64,000 nt of DNA from Anatilimnocola floriformis (GTDB taxonomy: Bacteria; Planctomycetota; Planctomycetia; Pirellulales; Pirellulaceae): the NCBI RefSeq assembly GCF_024256385.1, contig NZ_JAMLFW010000002.1, positions 558,001 to 622,000 of the forward strand. Reading direction: 5' to 3'. The position numbers and the translations under genes were made by a program. Shown one piece after another: positions 53,502 to 64,000 of this stretch. Within the stretch, counting starts at the first letter, position 1; every line of letters begins with the position of its first letter. The notes below the pieces were generated by a model. The model searched no databases. It was not told the DNA's origin and worked only from the letters and a program-made list of their open reading frames with translations.

Positions 53502-53885
53502 TTAGGATCCACCACCTGGGTCAGGACCAGCCGCACCCGGATTGGGCGGGGCCGGCGAGTCAGAAGTTGGCGTACCGTTGCTCCCTTCGCGGGCGGCTTC
53601 GCGTTCTTCCAGCAGCCTGACCTTTTCTTCCATCTCCTTACCGGGCTTGAAGGTTACGACGAACTTGGTGGGAACGTCGACCCGCGTACCGGTGCGAGGA
53701 TTACGTGCTTTGCGAGCGGCCCGCTTCTTGACCTCAAAGACCCCGAAGTTGCGGAGTTCAATCCGCCGTTCCTCGACCAGAGCTTCAACGATCGCGTCGA
53801 ACGTCTTTTGGACGATCTCTTTCGTCTTCAGCTGAGTCAGGCCAATCTCTTCGGAAATCGTCTTCACGATCTCTTTTTTGGTCAC
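53502..53885 (-). CDS. HU-family DNA-binding protein with Pro/Gly tail
   Basis: 128 residues from GTG 53885, 8 bases after GGAGGAG; the upstream frame has a poor start. [35 protein letters not shown] is the HU dimerisation half, and [46 protein letters not shown] the DNA-binding arms with the conserved RNPRTG. HU normally ends near here; the last about 28 residues are a Gly/Pro/Ser-rich tail ([19 protein letters not shown]). Nucleoid compaction and DNA bending. The gene has its own sigma-70 promoter. Confidence 0.92.
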   Translation of the reverse strand: MTKKEIVKTISEEIGLTQLKTKEIVQKTFDAIVEALVEERRIELRNFGVFEVKKRAARKARNPRTGTRVDVPTKFVVTFKPGKEMEEKVRLLEEREAAREGSNGTPTSDSPAPPNPGAAGPDPGGGS

Positions 53886-53955
53886 GACAGGCACTCCTCC
53901 CACGTGGGGCAGCGAAACATCTTGCGGCAACCTGATGTTGCTTGAGAACGTTCCA

Positions 53956-53984
53956 AGTGTAGGTGGCGTAAGTACTAGAGTCAA
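53956..53984 (-). promoter_or_regulatory. Sigma-70 promoter of the HU gene
   Basis: On the minus strand: TTGACT (53984-53979), a 17-base spacer and TACACT (53961-53956). Transcription would start near 53949, giving a leader of about 64 bases before GTG 53885. A second TATAAT (54022-54017) lies further upstream but with a poor -35. Confidence 0.72.
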
Positions 53985-54246
53985 GCGTCCGGAATCTCGC
54001 AGCAGCCGTAACCTCTATTATAAGGTGTCGCTAAAACCGCTTGTTCCGTCCGTTTGGCCCTCGTTTTTACTGGTACGCTAGCCCGACACACACTTCCCAC
54101 ACGAAAGGCGCACGCAGCGCGTTTTCCTGTGCCACCAGTTATCGGAATCCAGGGGCGGCAAACTCCAATGCAATCGGAAAAAATCTCGCAAGCAGAATAG
54201 GCTCTGCAGGCGGAAAAGTCGTAAGTGGTTGCAGATACGGGTTTAA

Positions 54247-54345
54247 CGGGAGGGCGAGGCTCCCGCCGAGCCGTTGAGGTGACAAGCAATGGCAGATGGC
54301 GATCGCCTTCGACCGGCGCGGCTCGGCGAGAGCCTCGCCCACCCG
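54247..54345. repeat. Inverted repeat of the GGCGGGAGCCTCGCCCTCCCG family
   Basis: Arms 54247-54273 and 54319-54345 are imperfect reverse complements, related to the single element at 22789-22817. It lies upstream of the thioredoxin lipoprotein. Confidence 0.75.
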
Positions 54346-54420
54346 AGCACATCCGTCCTACGAAAGACTTGTCTTCCGCCGCTGATGCGTCATGATTACC
54401 ACTCCTCCAAGGAGCCCGCC

Positions 54421-55002
54421 GTGCGCAATTCCCTCTACTTTGTCACTCCGTGCCTGTTAGTCGTCGTTCTTCTCTTTACCGGCTGCGAAGCAGAGGTGGT
54501 GAAGGTGCCGCCGCGCGTGCGGAATGCTTCGCTGCCAGGAGCGCCAGCTAGCACCAGTTCGGCGGCCGCAACCTTTGAGCCAGCGACGATCGCGGTGAAA
54601 GTCGGCGACGAAACGGAACTGGCAGCCATGATTGCCGCGCACAAGGGAAAGGTGGTCTTCGTCGATTACTGGGCGACCTGGTGCGAGCCGTGCGTCGAGT
54701 TCTTTCCGCACACGGTCGAGACCCATGACAAATATCAGGGCCAGGGGCTGACGACGATCGCCGTGTCGTTCGATGCCGCGAGCGAAGAAGAGAAGGTCCG
54801 CCGCTTTCTCGCCAAGGAGCGGGTCGGCTTCGAGAATTTGATCTGCTCTTATGATCCCGGCACCGAAGCGTTTGAAAAGTTCGGCATCGACCTGGTTCCT
54901 CACTTCCGCCTCTACGACAAGCAGGGAAAACTGCGGGCGAAGTGGGATGCGGCGCCCAAAGATCTCGATGCCAAGGTGAAAGAGCTGCTGGCAGAGAAGT
55001 AG
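54421..55002 (+). CDS. TlpA-like thioredoxin lipoprotein
   Basis: 193 residues from GTG 54421, 8 bases after AAGGAG. Lipoprotein signal LLVVVLLFTGC (lipidated Cys near residue 19). Then VVFVDYWATWCEPCVEFFPHTVE, the redox CxxC within WCEPC, and FGIDLVPHFRLYDKQGKLRAKW, with the cis-Pro as VPH. This is a periplasmic-face thiol-disulfide protein. The Glu in the CEPC pair differs from the WCGPC of its paralogue at 29678, which may shift redox potential. Single gene. Confidence 0.85.
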   Translation: MRNSLYFVTPCLLVVVLLFTGCEAEVVKVPPRVRNASLPGAPASTSSAAATFEPATIAVKVGDETELAAMIAAHKGKVVFVDYWATWCEPCVEFFPHTVETHDKYQGQGLTTIAVSFDAASEEEKVRRFLAKERVGFENLICSYDPGTEAFEKFGIDLVPHFRLYDKQGKLRAKWDAAPKDLDAKVKELLAEK

Positions 55003-55444
55003 GCGGCACTGCGAAGTAGTGCAAAAGCCGGTGAACCCCGCCGCAGGGACGGTGGTGAGAGGTCAATGGCGATGCTAGCAGAATCGTCACACGCGCTCGA
55101 GTCGGTGGTTCTCGCGCGTTCCTGACTGGTTTGTAAGAGACCGCTGCTCGACTGATGTGAGACTGTAACGATCGTGCCGCCGGCATGCGCGGAACATGCG
55201 GCAAGGTTTCGCAGATTGCCGTTCAATTCGCGGTTTCTACCACGTTTATCGCGTGAATGTCTTGCACGTTACGGCGCGACGGTACCGATATCAACAGTGC
55301 TGGGATTAGGCGACGGTTTGCCCTTCCAATTCCTTGCCAAGGATTCTCAGCACCCGCCTGTTGGCCCTACCTGTTTGGCGTGATGGACTGCGCCGTTCAT
55401 CGCGCTCTTTGCAACCGTTTCCTCATGGACTGGGGAGTCTCAAA
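55003..55444. other. Gene-free stretch before the BBP2 porin
   Basis: About 440 bases without a supported gene or strong promoter. The porin ribosome site GGGGAG is at the end. Confidence 0.45.
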
Positions 55445-56809
55445 ATGAAATTGTCGAAGCTGGCTTTCGCGATGGCGATTGCTTGGGGCATTTACACTGG
55501 TAATGCCTCTGCCCAAACGTATGGGCAACAACCCGTTCGTCAAGTGTCGAACGATTACTTCTATCAACCCGAACAGTCGCCCAGCGACAAGCCGCCGCCG
55601 GCCCCCATGGTGGAAACACCCATGGCTCCGGCTGCTGCCGCTGTTGCTGAAGCGCCTGCCGAAGAAGAAGCCACCTGCGATCCTTGGCACTTGTTCTGCC
55701 AAAAGGAATGCGGTTGGAACCTGTATGGGTTCGTCAACGGTGGTATCACCGGCAACCCCGACAGCCCGCCGAGCCGCTACAACGGCCCAGTGACGTTCAA
55801 CGATCGCAACGAAGCGATGTTGAATCAGTTCTACGCGATCGGCGAAAAGAAAATCGATCGCGAGAGCTGCTGCTGGAACTGGGGTGGCCGCATCGACGTG
55901 CTGTACGGCACGGACTACATCTTCACGCAATCGAACGGTTGGGAAACCGACCTCGCCGGTGCGCCGAAGTGGAACGGCAGCCCGTTCTATGGTCTGGCCA
56001 TTCCGCAGTTGTATGCTGAAGTGGGCAACGTCAATAACTCGATCAAGATCGGCCACTTCTACACGCCGATCGGATACGAAGTGGTGCCTGCGAACGGCAA
56101 CTTCTTCTACTCGCACGCTTACACGATGCAGTACGGCGAACCCTTCACCCACTGGGGTGCTTTGGGCGCCTACAAGTGGAGCGACGAGATCACGCTGAAC
56201 TACGGTCTCGTGAACGGTTGGGATGCTTTCAACCGCGTTCGTGACGATGCGTCGGTGATCGCCGGCTTCGTCTGGACTGGCGAGCAAGACACGCTGGCCT
56301 TCAACATCATCTATGGCAACGAACCTGTTGCTGACGATGTGACGGTTTACACCAAGCGGTACATGCACAGCTTGGTTTATACCTACAACATCAACACTTG
56401 CTGGCAGTACATCTTCCAGCACGACTATGCCTCGCAACTCAACGCCAACCGGGGTCAAGCCCTGTCGGCCGAGTGGTACGGCATCAACCAGTACTTGTTC
56501 TACAAGATCAACGATTGCTGGAAGGCCGGTATCCGTGGCGAATGGTTCCGCGATGACGATGGCGTCCGCGTGACCGGTCTTCGTCCCGATGCGGGCAACC
56601 CGATCCTGGGCCAAGGCTTCGCTGGCAACTTCTACGATGTTGCTGTGGGCCTGAACTGGACCCCGTCGGCAAACCTGACGGTTCGTGGCGAAATTCGCTA
56701 CGACAAGTTCGATGGCGTGTCGCCGACGACCCCGGGTCTCGAACCCTACGGCGATGGCACTCGCTCGGATCAAACGTTGTTCGCTCTCGACTTCATCTAC
56801 CTGTGGTAG
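55445..56809 (+). CDS. BBP2-family (OmpL-like) outer-membrane porin
   Basis: 454 residues from ATG 55445, GGGGAG upstream. Signal peptide about 1-23 (LAFAMAIAWGIYTGNASAQ). A Pro/Ala linker (about 45-80) precedes a barrel with alternating aromatic strands: GWNLYGFVNGGITGN, WGGRIDVLYGTDYIFTQSNGWE, FYTPIGYEVVPANGNFFYSHAYTMQYGEPFTHWGALGAYKWSDEI, ending LFALDFIYLW. The C-terminal Trp is consistent with barrel assembly. The codons here are noticeably C/G-ending and uniform, as in a highly expressed gene. amtB follows after a 516-base gap. Confidence 0.85.
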   Translation: MKLSKLAFAMAIAWGIYTGNASAQTYGQQPVRQVSNDYFYQPEQSPSDKPPPAPMVETPMAPAAAAVAEAPAEEEATCDPWHLFCQKECGWNLYGFVNGGITGNPDSPPSRYNGPVTFNDRNEAMLNQFYAIGEKKIDRESCCWNWGGRIDVLYGTDYIFTQSNGWETDLAGAPKWNGSPFYGLAIPQLYAEVGNVNNSIKIGHFYTPIGYEVVPANGNFFYSHAYTMQYGEPFTHWGALGAYKWSDEITLNYGLVNGWDAFNRVRDDASVIAGFVWTGEQDTLAFNIIYGNEPVADDVTVYTKRYMHSLVYTYNINTCWQYIFQHDYASQLNANRGQALSAEWYGINQYLFYKINDCWKAGIRGEWFRDDDGVRVTGLRPDAGNPILGQGFAGNFYDVAVGLNWTPSANLTVRGEIRYDKFDGVSPTTPGLEPYGDGTRSDQTLFALDFIYLW

Positions 56810-57325
56810 TCGAAACGTTCGCTGCGGAAACGCAGGCTGAAGGCGGCCCGATTTAAAAATTGGGGGGCCGGCAGCTGAGCAGCCAACATCAGCTGCCGGA
56901 TACCTGGAAAACAACCGCCCGCCGTGGAACCCTTGGGTTCTGCGGCGAGCGGCGTTTCTTGGCAGCCTCAAGGGTCGAGAGTATTTTCCGGCCGCGGACA
57001 TCGTTTTGGTTCACTGCGGTCGACCGGGAAATTCTCCCGAGCCTCTGAAGCAAACCGCCGACAGATTCTGCCCAAGCGTCGGGCCGCGCTTGCCCAGGCT
57101 TTAGGCATCGCGAACTGGCAATTCCTAACCAGCCGCTGCTAATGCACTTCGCAGCAAATCGCTAACTGCTGCTGCGGCAATAGCTTAACGATCCCGTCAG
57201 CAATTGCCCGAAATGACTGCAGGGTGCTGGCACGGCCCTTGCTTTATGCCGTCCGGTCTTGTGGGCGGACAAGGGCGAAATCATATCGCCGGCGTTGTCG
57301 CTCGCATTCACACCAGGCGAGCGCG
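56810..57325. other. Porin-amt spacer with hairpin and sigma-54 promoter
   Basis: A 10-bp stem (CCGGCAGCTG 56868-56877 with CAGCTGCCGG 56890-56899) lies shortly after the porin stop and may end its transcript. The sigma-54 site is near the end. Confidence 0.55.
57227..57244 (+). promoter_or_regulatory. Sigma-54 (RpoN) promoter of amtB
   Basis: CTGGCACGGCCCTTGCTT: the -24 GG (57229-57230) and -12 GC (57241-57242) are spaced exactly as in the TGGCAC-N5-TTGC consensus. Transcription would start near 57253, about 73 bases before the amtB ATG. NtrC-type activation under nitrogen limitation is the expected control. Confidence 0.85.
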
Positions 57326-58837
57326 ATGAACTTCAGTCACTCTTTTTGGCCCGGCATGCTGCCAGCCCTAGCCCTGTGCGGAGCTTTGCTCTGCTGCACG
57401 GTTGCGGTTGGACAAGTCGCTGCCCCAGAGACAGTGAAACCAGAGGTCCTGAAGATTGAATCGCCGACGGCTGCCGAAGGCCGAGTGAGTCTGACGGAAG
57501 TTACCTACGCCGTCGACAACATCACGCTCTTCTTCTGTGCGGTCCTGGTGATCTTCATGCAGGCCGGTTTTGCCCTGGTCGAGACCGGGCTCAACGCCAG
57601 CAAGAACGCCACGAACATCATGTTCAAGAACTACATGGACTTTGTAGTGGGTGCGTTGCTGTTCTTCCTTGTCGGTTACGGCATTATGTATCCCGGGCCG
57701 GACGCGACGACGCACATCATTCCCAATGTCTTCGGCTTTGCTCAGGTCGGCATTGGTCCTCAAGATCCCAACCAGGCGCCCACGGCCGAAACGCCGCATC
57801 CGCTCGACTCCAACATCGACTTCCTGTTTCAGGTGGCCTTCGCTGCGACAGCTGCGACCATCGTGTCGGGCTCGGTCGCTGGCCGCATTCAGTTTCCCGC
57901 TTACCTGATCTACACCGCCGCCATCTCGGGTTTCATCTATCCGGTCTGCGGTATGTGGCATTGGGGCAAGGGCTGGCTGAATGATCTCGGCTTCATTGAT
58001 TTCGCTGGTTCGCTCGTCGTACACACGGTAGGTGGTTTTGCAGGCCTCGCGGGTGCGATTGCCTTGGGACCGCGCTTAGGCCGGTATGTCGATGGCAAGC
58101 CGGTCGCCATGCCGGGACACAATCTGCCTTACGTCGCCCTCGGCGTGTTCATCCTGATGATTGGCTGGTACGGATTTAATCCTGGCAGCCAGGTGGCCTT
58201 CACCGGCACCTCGAACACTCAGATGCTGGCCTTGATCGCCGTGAACACAACTCTCGCTGGCTGTGCGGGTGCACTGATCGCGATGCTGGTCGGCTGGTCG
58301 CTGTTCGGCAAATCCGATCTCACGTTTGCTTTGAATGGTGGCTTGGCCGGCTTGGTCGGCATAACGGCGAGCTGCAACATCGTAACTCATTTCGAATCGC
58401 TGGCCATCGGCGGCGTCGCTGGTGTAGTGGTGATTGCGGGTGTGTTGCTTCTCGACAAACTGCAAATCGATGATCCGGTCGGCGCCTTTCCGGTGCACGG
58501 CCTGTGTGGTGTGTGGGCCGGCATTGCCACGGGACTGTTTGGCGAAGGCGCCAACCTGACCACGCAATTGGCTGGCACAGCAGTCTTCGCCATTTGGGCG
58601 CTGACAACTTCGCTCGCACTCTTCTCAATCTTGAAAGCCGTCGGTCTTCTCCGTGTCGACGCGGACGAAGAACTGGCCGGTCTCGATATGTGTGAACACG
58701 GCATGTACGCCTACCCGGCGAATGTCGTGGCCCTCGATTCGGTGAACAGCAGTTTTGGCAGCAGCCAGGCTCGCTTGCCGCGCTACGGCGCGGTGACGGT
58801 CCGGCCGAGAACGGAGCCGATCACGGAATCAAGTTAG
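57326..58837 (+). CDS. amtB: Ammonium transporter
   Basis: 503 residues from ATG 57326. An N-terminal signal-like segment (about 1-28) is cleaved or forms an extra helix, as in E. coli AmtB. Eleven transmembrane helices follow. Conserved pieces are FFCAVLVIFMQAGFALVETGL, ASKNATNIMFKNYMDF, GSLVVHTVGGFAGLAGAIALGPR with the pore His region, NLPYVALGVFILMIGWYGFNPGS and VHGLCGVWAGIATGLFG with the second pore His. Conducts NH3/NH4+ across the inner membrane. Sigma-54 promoter upstream; the P-II gene 399 bases downstream would gate the channel. Confidence 0.95.
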   Translation: MNFSHSFWPGMLPALALCGALLCCTVAVGQVAAPETVKPEVLKIESPTAAEGRVSLTEVTYAVDNITLFFCAVLVIFMQAGFALVETGLNASKNATNIMFKNYMDFVVGALLFFLVGYGIMYPGPDATTHIIPNVFGFAQVGIGPQDPNQAPTAETPHPLDSNIDFLFQVAFAATAATIVSGSVAGRIQFPAYLIYTAAISGFIYPVCGMWHWGKGWLNDLGFIDFAGSLVVHTVGGFAGLAGAIALGPRLGRYVDGKPVAMPGHNLPYVALGVFILMIGWYGFNPGSQVAFTGTSNTQMLALIAVNTTLAGCAGALIAMLVGWSLFGKSDLTFALNGGLAGLVGITASCNIVTHFESLAIGGVAGVVVIAGVLLLDKLQIDDPVGAFPVHGLCGVWAGIATGLFGEGANLTTQLAGTAVFAIWALTTSLALFSILKAVGLLRVDADEELAGLDMCEHGMYAYPANVVALDSVNSSFGSSQARLPRYGAVTVRPRTEPITESS

Positions 58838-58849
58838 TACCCTACCCGG

Positions 58850-58895
58850 TTGTCCGAGGGCTGCCACGTCTCCGCGCAGGCAGGCCCTCGGACAA
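58850..58895 (+). terminator. Inverted repeat after amtB, candidate terminator
   Basis: TTGTCCGAGGGC (58850-58861) pairs perfectly with GCCCTCGGACAA (58884-58895). Flanking CCCGG/GGGT extends the stem imperfectly. No T-run follows, so termination is only suggested by position. Confidence 0.5.
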
Positions 58896-58929
58896 CGGTC
58901 GGGTCTAAATCAAACGATCAAGTTGAATG

Positions 58930-59047
58930 CACTTCGGCCTTGCCTGGGCCAGAAGGATACCCCGCATGGCTCGGGTAAGCGTCCGCCTCGCTTGCCCGAG
59001 CCGGGGTGTTTTTTCTGGCCCACTTTTCGTGAACAGCCCGAAGTGCG
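58930..59047. repeat. 118-bp nested inverted repeat
   Basis: Outer arms GCACTTCGG (58930-58938) and CCGAAGTGC (59039-59047). Middle arms TGGGCCAGAA (58946-58955) and TTCTGGCCCA (59014-59023). Inner arms ACCCCG...CTCGGGTAAGCG and CGCTTGCCCGAG-CCGGGGT. Together they would form one extended hairpin, perhaps a small mobile palindrome or a structured RNA. Confidence 0.8.
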
Positions 59048-59109
59048 CAGCGAATCAAGAGCGGAGTTCTGCAGCACTCTTGCTGCCCGGGCAACGCCAA
59101 ACTAGATTC

Positions 59110-59232
59110 CATTGTCGCCTTTCGCTCCGCGAAAGAACACGTCTTTGCCGGCAACCACTTGAAGGTATGTCAAAGGCGCTGTGTTACCATCCATTGAAGA
59201 CGCGCCCTTTCGCGGAGCGAAAGGCGACAATG
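59110..59232. repeat. Perfect 26-bp inverted repeat in the P-II leader
   Basis: Arms 59110-59135 and 59207-59232 are exact reverse complements (core CTTTCGCGGAGCGAAAGGCG). The right arm ends only 4 bases before ATG 59237. In RNA the arm could pair away the ribosome-binding region. Similar palindromes are familiar from planctomycete genomes, so it may be only a repeat. Confidence 0.88.
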
Positions 59233-59236
59233 AATC

Positions 59237-59584
59237 ATGAAACTCATCATCGCCATCATTCAGCCGAGCAAGCTCGAAGAAGTCAAAGCCGCCCTCACCG
59301 AGGTCGAAGTCTTTCGCCTCACCGTGCTCGACTGCCAAGGCTTCGGTCGCCAGAAGGGACAGACCGAACTCTACCGCGGCCATGAATACAAAGTGAACTT
59401 GCTCCGCAAAGTGCAACTGCAAATCGCCGTCAACGACGACTTCGTGCAGCCCACGATCGATGCCATCATCAAGGGTGGCCGCACCGGCGAAAAAGGAGAA
59501 ATCGGCGACGGTAAGATCTTCGTCGTGCCCATGGACGACTGCGTCCGCATCCGCACCGGCGAACGGGGCAAAGAAGCGATCTAG
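59237..59584 (+). CDS. glnK: P-II nitrogen regulatory protein
   Basis: 115 residues, close to the usual 112. Trimeric sensor of 2-oxoglutarate and ATP/ADP that binds AmtB and other targets. MKLIIAIIQPSKLEEVKAAL, the T-loop GRQKGQTELYRGHEY with the uridylylation Tyr 51 in place, VNLLRKVQLQIAVNDD, and the second P-II block GRTGEKGEIGDGKIFV are diagnostic. A nearby amtB supports the GlnK role, though GlnB cannot be excluded. ATG start lies just after the inverted repeat, with only a weak ribosome site. Confidence 0.95.
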   Translation: MKLIIAIIQPSKLEEVKAALTEVEVFRLTVLDCQGFGRQKGQTELYRGHEYKVNLLRKVQLQIAVNDDFVQPTIDAIIKGGRTGEKGEIGDGKIFVVPMDDCVRIRTGERGKEAI

Positions 59585-63590
<4,006 letters not shown>

Positions 63591-63596
63591 AAAGGT

Positions 63597-63772
63597 AGCC
63601 CGACGCGTTAGCGAGGGAGAGCTGCGAGTTAACTTGGCTATCAGCAACGTGCGGTAGCACCAAGAGAAGCTCGCGCGAGTTCGGTTGGCGAGTGACACCG
63701 CCGTTTTTGTGCTTCCGCACGTTGCCACGAAATAAGTCCGCGTGCCCAACTCCCTCGCTAACGCGTCGGGCT
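63597..63772. repeat. Nested inverted repeat after the lipid enzyme
   Basis: Outer arms AGCCCGACGCGTTAGCGAGG (from 63597) and its exact complement ending 63772 (23 bp). Inner arms GCAACGTGCGG (63644-63654) and CCGCACGTTGC (63715-63725). The outer sequence resembles a palindrome I know from planctomycete chromosomes. It lies between convergent genes and may terminate both. Confidence 0.85.
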
Positions 63773-63774
63773 TC

Positions 63775-64000
63775 CTATGAGCGCGACTTGCCTTCGAGGT
63801 AGGTGAGAACGAGGGCGAGATCCGCTGGGGTAATGCCGCTGATGCGGCCGGCCTGCGCGAGCGTGATCGGGCGGATCTTGAGGAGCTTTTCGCGGGCTTC
63901 GGTGCGAAGGTGCCGGACCATGCCGTAGTCGAAGTGCTCGGGAATTTTCTTGTCCGAGAGGCGCTTCTGCCGATCGACTTGCTGTTCCTGGCGCGTGACG
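63775..64000 (-). CDS. mnmG: MnmG (GidA), C-terminal part
   Basis: Only the last 74 residues are inside the window; the gene runs off the right edge, and the reading frame has no start here. On the minus strand the visible peptide contains IPEHFDYGMV, EAREKLLKIRPITLAQAGRI and SGITPADLALVLTYLEG before the TAG at 63775-63777. This is the characteristic MnmG C-terminal helical domain that binds tRNA and MnmE. MnmG with MnmE installs cmnm5 on U34 of certain tRNAs using FAD, and the N-terminal FAD domain lies outside. Confidence 0.85.
   Translation of the reverse strand, partial: VTRQEQQVDRQKRLSDKKIPEHFDYGMVRHLRTEAREKLLKIRPITLAQAGRISGITPADLALVLTYLEGKSRS

Larger units (their letters stand above)
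53886..54420. other. Gene-free stretch between HU and the thioredoxin lipoprotein
   Basis: Contains the HU promoter (minus strand) and an inverted repeat 54247-54345 of the cluster-D family. No gene seen. Confidence 0.5.
58838..59236. other. amtB-P-II spacer built from long inverted repeats
   Basis: Holds three inverted repeats: 58850-58895, 58930-59047 and 59110-59232. No gene seen. Confidence 0.6.

Overview
This looks like a chromosomal segment from a planctomycete, probably of the Pirellulales type. It is GC-rich and gene-dense. It carries families typical of that phylum: DUF1501, DUF1080, PmoA-like/DUF6807, BBP2 porin, TlpA-like thioredoxins, an ECF-sigma operon with Gly/Pro-rich secreted proteins, and many small planctomycete-type hypotheticals. 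Many intergenic spaces hold palindromic dispersed repeats. I see no rRNA, tRNA, phage, transposase or CRISPR array. Species is not determinable from the sequence alone.

Layout. 1-14.2 kb: an LRR protein cut by the window edge, a deoxyhypusine-synthase-like protein, a yeast-FCY1-like cytosine deaminase, a PolB-type exonuclease/rsmD/pyrF run, an OmpH/Skp-like chaperone, DUF1080 and DUF1501 proteins, a YhaM-like RNase, a PmoA-like protein, an SDR and an outer-membrane protein. 14.3-21.3 kb: a divergent cassette matching the uncharacterised Salmonella STM4011-STM4015 families. Two radical SAM enzymes and a sulfatase-fold hydrolase lie on the minus strand. A small 'HEHGPI' protein, an LRR-DUF6745 protein, a WGR-STM4015 protein and an ATP-grasp enzyme lie on the plus strand. 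A near-consensus sigma-70 promoter sits between the arms. This is the strongest candidate for an undescribed system.

21.3-36 kb: an amidohydrolase, an ECF sigma operon with two low-complexity secreted proteins, an STN-domain protein, a TPR protein, an M28 peptidase, a lipoprotein/TlpA pair and a 1350-residue secreted protein. 36-46 kb: a second poorly understood system resembling E. coli yehI/molR-yehL-yehM-yehP-yehQ: DUF4132, MoxR AAA+ ATPase, DUF5682, VWA and double-SWIM proteins. 46-55 kb: small hypotheticals, a gene interrupted by an in-frame TAG, a creatininase-family protein, trpS, pyrD, an HU protein with its own promoter, and a thioredoxin lipoprotein.

55-64 kb: a BBP2 porin, an ammonium transporter preceded by a canonical sigma-54 promoter, and a P-II protein whose leader is a perfect 26-bp inverted repeat. 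Then comes a single polypeptide fusing fatty acyl-AMP ligase, acyl carrier protein and a PLP alpha-oxoamine synthase, apparently a self-contained sphingoid-base-like lipid enzyme. The window ends in the 3' part of mnmG on the minus strand.
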